From the NCBI GenBank assembly GCA_020633075.1, contig JACKEI010000001.1, positions 186,001-250,000 of the forward strand: a DNA stretch of 64,000 bases, in the 5' to 3' direction. The notes beneath the pieces were generated by a model that saw only the letters and a list, made by a program, of their open reading frames with translations, was not told the origin of the DNA and ran no database searches. How positions within the stretch are numbered: position 1 is the stretch's first letter; each line of letters starts with the position of its first letter. This DNA comes from Sandaracinaceae bacterium. Lineage in GTDB: Bacteria > Myxococcota_A > Polyangia > Polyangiales > Houyiibacteriaceae. Made by a program: the position numbers and the translations under genes. Positions 55,692 through 64,000 of the stretch are shown here, piece by piece.

Positions 55692-56570
55692 ATGACCACG
55701 CTGGAGATTCCGTCCGCGCGCCTCCACGCGCTCACCTGGGGCACCTCGCGCCCCGACGCTCCCGTGGCGGTGCTACTGCACGGCTTTCCCGACATCCCGC
55801 AGAGCTGGGAGCCGGTGGCGTTGCGCCTGGCGGAGCAGGGCTACCGCGTGGTCGCGCCCTACATGCCGGGCTACCACCCCTCGCCACCCCCGCGCCGGGG
55901 AGACCTGTTGGAGATCAGCGACCAGCTCCTCGAGCTGTGCCGGGTGCTGTCGCCGACGCGCCCGGTGTACCTGGTGGGGCACGACTTCGGCGCCGTGGTC
56001 AGCTACGTGCTGATGGCGCGCGCCCCCGAGCGTTTTCGCGCCGGCGCGACCTTGGCCGTTCCGCACATCCGCGCCTTCGTGCGGAACGGGCTGCTCAGCC
56101 CCGCGCAGCTGCGCCGCAGCTGGTACATGGGCTTCTTCCAGCTGGTCCCGCTCGCGAACGCCGTCGTGCCCCGTGGTGACTACGCGTTCATTCGCAGGCT
56201 CTGGCGTGCGTGGTCTCCGGGGTATTGGCTGCAAGAGCACCACTTCGCAGAGCTGCGCGCGTGCTTCGAGGCTTCCATGCCGCAGCCCCTCGCCTGGTAC
56301 CGTCCTCAGTCCGGCGTGACCGGCGCGGCGCTTCGCGACCTACCCGCGGTCCTCGGGCTGCTCGCGACACCCATCTTGGTGCCGACGCTCTATCTCCACG
56401 GCGAAGACGACGGGTGCATCGGCGCGGAGATGATGAGCGGCCAGCGGCGCTGCTTCGCGGGGGACTTCGAAGAGGAGGTGCTCTCCTCGGCCGGGCACTT
56501 CCTCCAGCTGGAGCAGCCCGCGCGCGTCTCTGCGCGGATCCTCTCGTTCTTCTCGCGCTACCCGTCTTAG
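55692..56570 (+). CDS. Alpha/beta hydrolase, epoxide hydrolase-like
   Basis: A 292-residue alpha/beta-hydrolase. The oxyanion-hole motif HGFPDIPQSWEP is followed by nucleophile GHDFGA (D98), an Asp as in epoxide hydrolases and haloalkane dehalogenases rather than the Ser of esterases. The acid is in YLHGEDDGCIG and the base in SAGHFLQLEQP. The cap domain contains QLRRSWYMGFFQLVP. The reaction is most likely epoxide opening by water. It starts 10 bp after the CehA-like gene, so co-transcription is likely. Confidence 0.88.
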   Translation: MTTLEIPSARLHALTWGTSRPDAPVAVLLHGFPDIPQSWEPVALRLAEQGYRVVAPYMPGYHPSPPPRRGDLLEISDQLLELCRVLSPTRPVYLVGHDFGAVVSYVLMARAPERFRAGATLAVPHIRAFVRNGLLSPAQLRRSWYMGFFQLVPLANAVVPRGDYAFIRRLWRAWSPGYWLQEHHFAELRACFEASMPQPLAWYRPQSGVTGAALRDLPAVLGLLATPILVPTLYLHGEDDGCIGAEMMSGQRRCFAGDFEEEVLSSAGHFLQLEQPARVSARILSFFSRYPS

Positions 56571-56576
56571 CACCCG

Positions 56577-57446
56577 TCAGAGAGCCTGGAGCAGCAGCCC
56601 GAGCCACGCCGCCACGGCGATGGCGACGACCCCAGCCGAGAGGCGCAGCGTGTAGCCGAGGTCCCTCGAGAAGCTCGCCATGACGACCTTGGTGATGGTG
56701 TTCGACGAGAGGGCCACCACGACGGAGAGCAGCGCCGTGTCCCGGCCGACCTGCTCCGCCCGGTGTAGGCCTGCCACCGACGCGCTCGTCGCGTGTGCGT
56801 CGACGAGACCCGCGACGGCGGACACGACCACCACGCTCTCGCTACCGAGCCCCGCCCCTAGCGCGGCTCCGATGACCGAGAGCAGCGTGCTGGCTCCGCC
56901 GATGAGCAGGGCGGGGACCCAGATGGGCGCCCGGGAGCGCGGGGCGGGGTCAGAGGGTGGGGCGTCCGAGGCCGCGTCGGCGTCGGCGCGCGCGAAGAGG
57001 AACGTGCCACCGACCGCCGCGCCGGCCGCGAGCCCGAGCGGGAGCGCCAGTGCGGCGAGCAGACGCGCATCCACCGAGCCAACCAAGGCGGCGAAGAACA
57101 CCACGGTGGCGATGCTGGAGGCCAGACCGCCCGCGACGGCGCGGTTCCGTCCCCGTGGGTCCGCCTTGGCGCGCAGCCCCATCGCGGCGATGGTGGCAGA
57201 GCTGGAGATGAAGCCCGCGACGAAGCCGGAGACCAGGAGGCCATAGCGTGCTCCGAGCATGCGCTCTGCAAGGTGTCCCCCCACGCTGATCCCGAGCACG
57301 GCGAGCGCCACGCGCGCGATGACCTGCGGGTTCACGGCGCCGTAGGGGCCGAGACCCACGTCGGGGACCCACGGCAGCAGCAACAGGCCAGCGCCCAGCA
57401 GGACGAGGGCGGCGCGGAGCTCGCGCTCGAGCGGGGCCTCTGTCAC
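56577..57446 (-). CDS. DUF4010 family membrane protein
   Basis: A 289-residue polytopic membrane protein with about eight segments. The signature SGFVAGFISSSATIAAMGLR and the ATSASVAGLHRAEQVG loop fit DUF4010, which is often the C-terminal half of MgtC/SapB-like proteins. Here the N-terminal MgtC half is absent. The long hydrophilic loop around residue 165 is Asp/Pro-rich. Its start overlaps the stop of the hybrid kinase gene (4 bp), so the pair is co-translated. Confidence 0.82.
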   Translation of the reverse strand: MTEAPLERELRAALVLLGAGLLLLPWVPDVGLGPYGAVNPQVIARVALAVLGISVGGHLAERMLGARYGLLVSGFVAGFISSSATIAAMGLRAKADPRGRNRAVAGGLASSIATVVFFAALVGSVDARLLAALALPLGLAAGAAVGGTFLFARADADAASDAPPSDPAPRSRAPIWVPALLIGGASTLLSVIGAALGAGLGSESVVVVSAVAGLVDAHATSASVAGLHRAEQVGRDTALLSVVVALSSNTITKVVMASFSRDLGYTLRLSAGVVAIAVAAWLGLLLQAL

Positions 57447-59863
57447 GTCGGCGCACCGGCCATGCGCACGTGGCCTCGGGTCGCATGGTCCAGCGCGCGT
57501 GTCAGCTCCGCCAGCTCGAACGGCTTCTCGAGCAGCCTGACGCTCGCGAGCGCACCCTCTCCGACCGCGAGCTCGTCGCCCGGGTAGCCGCTCATGAGCA
57601 CCGCGGGGATGTCGCGGCGCTGCGCACGAATGGCCCGCATGGCGACGGGGCCCGTCATGCGGGGCATGCGGACGTCGAACAGCAGCACGTCCACGCTCTC
57701 GCGCTCCTGCTCGAAGCGCTCGAGCGCGCAGGCGCCATCCTCCGCGGCGATCACGCGGTGCCCTTCGCTCTCCAGCATCTGCACCACGACGCTCCGGACG
57801 AGCGGGTCGTCCTCTGCCAGCAGCACGCTCAGCGCGCGAGGCGACGGCGTAGCGGCCGTCAGGGGGTCGCTTACGGGCCGCTCGTGTGTCCGCGGGAGGG
57901 TGATGACGATGCGCGCGCCGCCGCTCTGGGCGTCTTCGATGCGGATGTCCCCATCGTGCGCCCGCACGATCGCGAACACCATGGAGAGCCCGAAGCCCGT
58001 GCCCTGACCGCGTGCCTTGGTCGTGAAGAAGGGCTCGAACACGCGCTCGCGCAGCTCCACGGGGATGCCAGGGCCTTCGTCCTGGCTGGTGATGATGATC
58101 TGCTCCCCTTGGACCGCGACGCTCAGGTCGATGCGGCCGCCGTCCGGCATGGCGTCGCGGGCGTTCACGCAGAGGTTCATCAGCACCTGATCGAGCTGCG
58201 TCTCGTCGACCAGCGCGAAGGCCGGCTCGCCAGCCGTGACCACCTCGAGCGTGACGTTCTCGGGTAGCAGGCGGACGAGCATCTCGCGCGCGCGCTGGAG
58301 CGTGGTGTTCACGTCGACCGGTACCCGCTGCACGGGCGAGCGGTGGCTGAAGGCGAGCAGACGGTTGGTCAGCGCCGCCGCGCGCTGGACGGCGTCACTC
58401 GCGCCCGAGAGCGCCTTGTCGCGGAGCGCTGTCGGGGCGTTGGGGAGCCGCGCGAGCTCCACGTTCGCTCCAATGGCCTGGAGCAGGTTGTTGAAGTCGT
58501 GTGCGATGCCACCCGCGAGGTTGCCCACGCTGTCCATGCGCTGCGCGTGCACCAGCTGCTCGTTGAGCGCCCGCAGGCTGGCTTCGTTCGCGAGGGCCTC
58601 GGTGACGTCCTCGGCCTGCAACAGGTAGCCTGGCTCTCCGTGCTCCGCCGGCAGGGCCGTCACACGGGCGTTCCAGGTGCGCGACGCACCGGATGCGTCC
58701 ACGACGTCGACGCTGGGCGGTCGGTCGAGAGGTCCGAGTGTGCGCGTGCTGCTGGCGACGTCCTCGAGCGGCACCGTCACCCAGCGCGAGGCGGACTCGC
58801 CGAGCAGCCCCGCCACGTCCGTGCAAAGCATCCGCGCCAGCTGCGGGTTCGCGTCCGAGAACACACCCTCGTGCGTGACGATGGCCATCCCAATGGGTGC
58901 GTGCTCGAACGCGTTGGCGAAGCGCGCCTGGCTGGAGCGCGTGGCCTCCTCTGCGCTGCCACGCTCCGCGTTCAGGGCAGTGAGCAGCAAGGACAGCACG
59001 CCAGCCGTGGTCATGAACAACCACAGAGGGACGGGAGCCAGCGCGTCGGCGGGCCCGAGCAAGGGACCACCAACCAGAGCCGTGCCCAACACGGCCAGCA
59101 CGCATACGATGGCGCATGCGGTGGCCGCGCCGCGCGGGCCGAGCTGCAACGCGGACCAGACCAGGGCTGCCACAGGGACCACCATCAGGCCGCTGCGCAC
59201 GGCGGTGCCGACCTGCGGCGCCAGGAACGCCACCCCAGACGCCGCGGCTACCGCGCACAGGGACGCTGCCCAGCGCAGCCTCGACGCGGAACGAGCGGGG
59301 CGCAGCCAGGTGAGGACCAACGGGCCGACGATGAGCGCGCCCGTCGCGTCACCCGCCCACCACAGACCCACGACGGCCAGCCAGGACGCAGGCGCGATGG
59401 CGCCGGTCCACAGAAGCGCCGAGGCGCCCACGACCGCCGCGACGACGGGGGCAGCCAACGCGGCGGCCAGGCCGTAGTGGTGGACTTCACGCCGGGACTC
59501 GAAGCTGCCGTAGAATCCGACGCGCTCGAGCAGGTACGCCGCAAGGAGCGCCTCGAGCATGTTTCCCGTCGCGATCAGGGCAGCCCCCGGGAAGTCCGTG
59601 CCCGACCACAGGTTGACGGCGAGGGCTCCCAGCCACACCGGCAGCGTCATCCGCCGACCGTAGACCACCAGCGCGGCGATCGCGACACCGGTGGGCGGCC
59701 AGACCAGCGTGACCGCCTCGGCCACGGACGCCAATTGCAGACCCAGTACGCCGCCCGCGACGTAGCCGACAGAGACCAGAGCACCCACTAGCCAGGTGTG
59801 CTTCTTGGGGGACGGATGCAGGGCGCAGCTCACTTCGCGTTGCCGAGGAGACATCGAGCGCAA
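57443..59863 (-). CDS. Hybrid sensor histidine kinase with MASE1 sensor
   Basis: An 806-residue protein. Residues about 25-310 are a MASE1 membrane sensor with about eight helices (LVWPPTGVAIAALVVYGRR). A PAS domain follows (FANAFEHAPIGMAIVTHEG). The kinase core has H-box GIAHDFNNLL (H455), an N-box segment (VLMNLCVNARDAMPDGG), DEGPGIP and GFGLSMVFAIV. The C-terminal receiver has VLLAEDDPLVRSVV and phosphorylation site Asp730 in LLFDVRMP. The H-box HDFNN is of the Walker/HisKA type. No separate response regulator is adjacent; output may pass to another protein. Confidence 0.93.
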   Translation of the reverse strand: MRSMSPRQREVSCALHPSPKKHTWLVGALVSVGYVAGGVLGLQLASVAEAVTLVWPPTGVAIAALVVYGRRMTLPVWLGALAVNLWSGTDFPGAALIATGNMLEALLAAYLLERVGFYGSFESRREVHHYGLAAALAAPVVAAVVGASALLWTGAIAPASWLAVVGLWWAGDATGALIVGPLVLTWLRPARSASRLRWAASLCAVAAASGVAFLAPQVGTAVRSGLMVVPVAALVWSALQLGPRGAATACAIVCVLAVLGTALVGGPLLGPADALAPVPLWLFMTTAGVLSLLLTALNAERGSAEEATRSSQARFANAFEHAPIGMAIVTHEGVFSDANPQLARMLCTDVAGLLGESASRWVTVPLEDVASSTRTLGPLDRPPSVDVVDASGASRTWNARVTALPAEHGEPGYLLQAEDVTEALANEASLRALNEQLVHAQRMDSVGNLAGGIAHDFNNLLQAIGANVELARLPNAPTALRDKALSGASDAVQRAAALTNRLLAFSHRSPVQRVPVDVNTTLQRAREMLVRLLPENVTLEVVTAGEPAFALVDETQLDQVLMNLCVNARDAMPDGGRIDLSVAVQGEQIIITSQDEGPGIPVELRERVFEPFFTTKARGQGTGFGLSMVFAIVRAHDGDIRIEDAQSGGARIVITLPRTHERPVSDPLTAATPSPRALSVLLAEDDPLVRSVVVQMLESEGHRVIAAEDGACALERFEQERESVDVLLFDVRMPRMTGPVAMRAIRAQRRDIPAVLMSGYPGDELAVGEGALASVRLLEKPFELAELTRALDHATRGHVRMAGAPT

Positions 59864-59945
59864 GGGGGGTCTTTCGCTCGAGCATAGTGTGCCGCGCTTC
59901 CCCCGTGCTGGCCAGGCGGGGTTCAGGAGCGGCGCCGCCGAGACG

Positions 59946-60734
59946 TCACCTGCGGTTCAGCTGCACCTCGTTCGCGCGCACCGGCCGGTAGCGTGGGGCC
60001 TCGCCGAGACGCAGCTCGGTGCGCAGCTGCTCGAGGTCGCGGCCCAGCGCCTCTGGGAAGTCCACGTGAATCAGGGTCCGGGCTCGCAGCCCGCGGACGA
60101 AGGCCTGGCGCACGATCCGCCGCGCGTTGGGCTCGAGGCCCGACGTGATCGCGCCAAAGCGCAGGTAGCCGGCCAGCACGATCAGCGCGAGGCCAGGCGA
60201 AGGGTGCTGCGCGAGGTCGAACGAGAGCAGCGCGGCCTCACCGATGAGGTCGCCCTTGTAGCCCGTGAGGGCGTGCTTGAGGTCGTGCGTGTCACGAAGC
60301 CAGCTCTGGACGAACGCGGTGTCGGAGCGCGTGACGGGGGTCCGCACGTCGGCCGCCACGAGCCCGTCGGCGGTGATGCCCTCCGACTCGACGAAGCTCA
60401 GGTAGGCACGCGCGAGCGTGTTCGGCGCGTGCGCGGCCAGCGCGTCTCGGTCCAGCAGCTGCGTCAGCAGGGCAGGCGGATGGGCCAGCAAGCGGCGTCC
60501 GACAGGGTCGCGGCGCATCCCGGCGGCGGTGCGCTCCAGCATCCGCCCGCCCAGGGCCTCCAGGATCACGAAGACCTGGTCGGTGGCGTTCGGGTCCTGC
60601 AGCAGCGCACGGACCGCACGCAGCGCGCGGCGCACCTCGAAGCGACCATGGTGGGGGGCGCGCGCCGGAGCGGGTGGGGTGGTCTGGCGCGGACCCGCTG
60701 CGGTGACGGCAGCGTGGGACGTCGATGCTTGCAT
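59946..60734 (-). CDS. COQ4 family protein
   Basis: A 262-residue protein. The COQ4 zinc motif HDxxH-(11 residues)-E is visible: H150, D151, H154, E166 (HDLKHALTGYKGDLIGE). Upstream it has AYLSFVESEG and, downstream, ALIVLAGYLRFGA. In eukaryotes COQ4 removes the C1 carboxyl and hydroxylates the ring in ubiquinone synthesis; bacterial members are less studied. It lacks a signal peptide; the Ala/Pro-rich first 30 residues may be a leader. It is divergent from a TetR gene, with a perfect operator lying inside its probable promoter. Confidence 0.82.
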   Translation of the reverse strand: MQASTSHAAVTAAGPRQTTPPAPARAPHHGRFEVRRALRAVRALLQDPNATDQVFVILEALGGRMLERTAAGMRRDPVGRRLLAHPPALLTQLLDRDALAAHAPNTLARAYLSFVESEGITADGLVAADVRTPVTRSDTAFVQSWLRDTHDLKHALTGYKGDLIGEAALLSFDLAQHPSPGLALIVLAGYLRFGAITSGLEPNARRIVRQAFVRGLRARTLIHVDFPEALGRDLEQLRTELRLGEAPRYRPVRANEVQLNRR

Positions 60735-60773
60735 GAGAGACCTCCGTGACTTGATGCGCCCGCGGCGGGCGTG

Positions 60774-60801
60774 ATAGTGTCTACAAGAATGTAGATAGCA
60801 A
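60774..60801. promoter_or_regulatory. Palindromic operator inside a probable coq4 promoter
   Basis: TCTACA (60780-60785) and TGTAGA (60790-60795) form a perfect 16-bp palindrome with a 4-nt spacer. On the minus strand a TTGCTA (60796-60801) and a CACTAT (60774-60779) sit exactly at its two ends, 16 bp apart, like -35 and -10 boxes. TetR binding here would block the COQ4-like gene and its own gene. Confidence 0.65.
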
Positions 60802-60821
60802 ACTGCGAGACTCAGTCAAGC

Positions 60822-61457
60822 ATGACGAAGACACGGCGGCGGAGAACGAAGGAGGAGGCTCGCGCAGAGATCCTGAGCGCTGCGGCCAAGCGGCTCCTCG
60901 ACGCAGGCCCGGACGCGCTCCGTATCGCCGACGTCGCCGCCGACGTGGGCATGACGCACCCCACCTTGCTGCACCACGCGGGGTCCCGCGATCAGCTGGT
61001 GCAGGACGCCACCGTGTACCTCATGCAGCGCACGGCGGCGCGCACGCTCGAGGCCATGCAGCGGGCGGGTGACGAGCGCGATCTCGACGCCTTTGTGCGT
61101 GAGAGCCTCGAGGCCTTTCGCGACGAGGGGCGCAGCCGCGCCATTGCCTGGCTGGCGCTCACGGGGCGACTGGCCGGCACCCCCAAGCCTCCGTGGACGC
61201 CCTTCGTCGCTGCCGCGCAGGCCGCGCGTGAGAGGCGCAGAGCCCGTGGCAGCGGGGGCAGTCAGCCCGCGCCGCAGCGAGAGGACGACGACGTCTCGAC
61301 CCGCAGCGCGTTGGTGCTCGCCTTCCTGGCCGTGTTTGCGCTCGACCTTATCGGCGACACGGTCCTCGCGGACGCGGGGCTGGGTGAGGGGCCCGCCGCG
61401 ACGGACCGCTTCGTACGGTGGTTTGCGCGCTTGCTGCAGCGCACCCTCACCGAATGA
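60822..61457 (+). CDS. TetR family transcriptional regulator
   Basis: A 211-residue TetR-type protein. The DNA-binding domain is at residues about 8-60: RTKEEARAEILSAAAKRLLD, then LRIADVAADVGMTHPTLLHHAG. The C-terminal domain is helical with a long Arg-rich loop (RERRRARGSGGSQP). It is divergent from the COQ4-like gene, with an operator in the shared 87-bp intergenic region, so it most likely represses both. Its ligand is unknown. Confidence 0.9.
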   Translation: MTKTRRRRTKEEARAEILSAAAKRLLDAGPDALRIADVAADVGMTHPTLLHHAGSRDQLVQDATVYLMQRTAARTLEAMQRAGDERDLDAFVRESLEAFRDEGRSRAIAWLALTGRLAGTPKPPWTPFVAAAQAARERRRARGSGGSQPAPQREDDDVSTRSALVLAFLAVFALDLIGDTVLADAGLGEGPAATDRFVRWFARLLQRTLTE

Positions 61458-61463
61458 CCCGCC

Positions 61464-62927
<1,464 letters not shown>

Positions 62928-62942
62928 GCTATCCCCTGCTGC

Positions 62943-64000
62943 GTGTCCTCTCGGCTGACCACGTTCGCGCTCGCGGCGTTGATTCTGCTGGGCTTCTCGG
63001 CCCCCACCGCGCGCGCGCACTTGGGCAGCACCAAGTACCTGCACGTGGAGGTACATGTAGGCGGAGAGCCGGGTGACGACCGCGGCCCCCGCGACCCCGC
63101 AGACGGCCCGCTCGTGCGTGTGAGCGCGGCGATCGAGACGGTGGACGTCGCCATGCAGCTCGGACTCAGCGAGGACGCGCCGGTGGCCGAGGTGCTTGCG
63201 CACGCGGAGGAGATCGAGGCCTGGCTGGTGGCCGGCCTCACGGTGCGCGCGGGCGCGGAATCGTGCGCCCCGCGCCTCTTGCCCCCGCGCGCGGAGCAGC
63301 GTGATCAGCGCTCCTTCGTGCACGTCGACGCGGCGTACCGCTGCCCCGCGGGGTCCCCCGCAGACTCCCTGCTGCTGCGCGATGACACCGTCTTTCCGGA
63401 CGACCGTCAGCACGAGGCGCTGGTCTACCTGGCGGGGCGCGACGACGGGGCGGCCGTGCTGCGCGGTGGCCACCGGGAGCTCGCGTTGGGGGGGGCGCCA
63501 CCGTCCAGCCTGGAGCTCAGCCGGACCTTCGTGTGGGAAGGCATGTTGCACTTTGCGCTGGGGTACGACCACGTGCTCTTCCTGCTGTCGCTGCTGCTGG
63601 GCGTGGGCCTCATGGCGCGGCGGCCGGCTGGCGGTGGCGCCACCGCCGCAGCCCGGCCGTGGCGCGACCTGCTGCGGGAGCTCGCCTGGCTGGTGACCGC
63701 GTTCACTCTCGGCCACAGCGTGACCCTGGCGCTCGCCGCGCTCGAGCTCGTGGTGCTGCCCAGCCGGCCGGTGGAGATCGCCATCGCCGCGTCCATCGTC
63801 GCCGTCGCGCTGCACACGCTGGTCGCGCCGCAGCGTCGCCGGGTGCTGCCCCTCATCGCCGGCGGCTTCGGGCTGGTGCACGGCTTCGGGTTCAGCGCGG
63901 TGCTCCGCGAGGTGGGGCTGCCGCCGGGGGGTACGCTCCTCGCGCTGGTGTCGTTCAACGTCGGCATCGAGCTCGCGCAGCTGGCCTTCGTCGCGCTGGC
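62943..64000 (+). CDS. HupE/UreJ-type membrane protein, cut by the window end
   Basis: A reading frame opens with GTG at 62943 and runs without a stop to the window end (about 352 codons). It has a signal peptide ([20 protein letters not shown]), an N-terminal soluble domain of about 180 residues, then the membrane domain of HupE/UreJ type: [38 protein letters not shown], the [15 protein letters not shown] motif and [10 protein letters not shown]. Conserved His and Asp in these motifs probably bind metal, and members are linked to nickel or cobalt handling. The C-terminus is missing here. Confidence 0.85.
   Translation, partial: MSSRLTTFALAALILLGFSAPTARAHLGSTKYLHVEVHVGGEPGDDRGPRDPADGPLVRVSAAIETVDVAMQLGLSEDAPVAEVLAHAEEIEAWLVAGLTVRAGAESCAPRLLPPRAEQRDQRSFVHVDAAYRCPAGSPADSLLLRDDTVFPDDRQHEALVYLAGRDDGAAVLRGGHRELALGGAPPSSLELSRTFVWEGMLHFALGYDHVLFLLSLLLGVGLMARRPAGGGATAAARPWRDLLRELAWLVTAFTLGHSVTLALAALELVVLPSRPVEIAIAASIVAVALHTLVAPQRRRVLPLIAGGFGLVHGFGFSAVLREVGLPPGGTLLALVSFNVGIELAQLAFVAL

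Overview
The window is about 64 kb of very GC-rich (about 70%), densely packed bacterial chromosome. It has roughly 55 protein genes on both strands, no RNA genes, no insertion sequences and no CRISPR. The largest stretch without a gene is a little over 200 bp. Gene content points to Myxococcota, probably a Polyangia/Sandaracinaceae-like lineage: a Ser/Thr kinase fused to an ATPase and TPR-like tail, many short lipoproteins with clear lipoboxes, a DUF1592/DUF1552 pair, a Kazal-domain lipoprotein, MJ0042 zinc-ribbon and FHA proteins, a single-subunit (type B) succinate dehydrogenase anchor and an alkyl-DHAP-synthase-like ether lipid enzyme. This assignment is inference from gene content, not from a marker RNA.

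Layout. 0-8 kb: the start of a truncated gene, a TetR regulator with a perfect 21-bp palindrome, a small membrane protein, a giant CPA2 antiporter fused to an ATPase-like tail, a lipoprotein and an orphan protein. 8-14 kb: an IclR regulator translationally coupled to a class IV aminotransferase, facing a three-gene biotin-dependent acyl-CoA carboxylase operon, with two inverted repeats between them. 14-21 kb: a kinase-ATPase, an EthA-like flavin monooxygenase and a CoA-transferase. 21-26 kb: a four-gene minus-strand operon of exported proteins (DUF1592, DUF1552, a lipoprotein and a phosphodiester glycosidase-like lipoprotein). 26-29 kb: two NTF2-like proteins flanking a phosphate transport pair (DUF47 plus PiT).

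29-38 kb: the Kazal lipoprotein, a lysine 2,3-aminomutase-like radical SAM enzyme, a Tat-exported pirin coupled to a DsbA-like protein, then sdhCAB closed by a terminator. 38-48 kb: a LysM/M15 peptidase, two divergent small lipoproteins, a 27-bp tandem repeat running into an FHA gene, the ether-lipid oxidase, and a zinc-ribbon/TPR protein coupled to SppA and followed by an AgmX-like secreted protein. 47-50 kb: a thiamin thiazole operon (thiS, thiG, a small exported protein, thiE/tenI). 50-57 kb: an orphan DNA methyltransferase, a glutaminyl cyclotransferase, a GST-like protein, a DUF1330 protein, a CehA-type metallohydrolase lipoprotein and an epoxide hydrolase-like enzyme. 57-64 kb: a DUF4010 membrane protein coupled to a MASE1 hybrid histidine kinase, a COQ4 homologue facing a TetR regulator across a perfect operator, purF, and a HupE/UreJ-type membrane protein cut by the window edge.

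Four-base ATGA or five-base TGATG stop/start overlaps recur (IclR/aminotransferase, accC/carboxyltransferase/carrier, DUF1592/DUF1552, DsbA/pirin, TPR/SppA, kinase/DUF4010), so co-translation is the main organising principle. The three one-component regulators (two TetR, one IclR) each lie next to a clear palindrome, which gives testable regulatory circuits. No single dramatic new system stands out. The best leads are the antiporter-ATPase fusion, the DUF1592/DUF1552/lipoprotein/glycosidase operon, the exported pirin, the COQ4 homologue in a respiratory chain that looks menaquinone-type, and the DUF4010-hybrid kinase pair.
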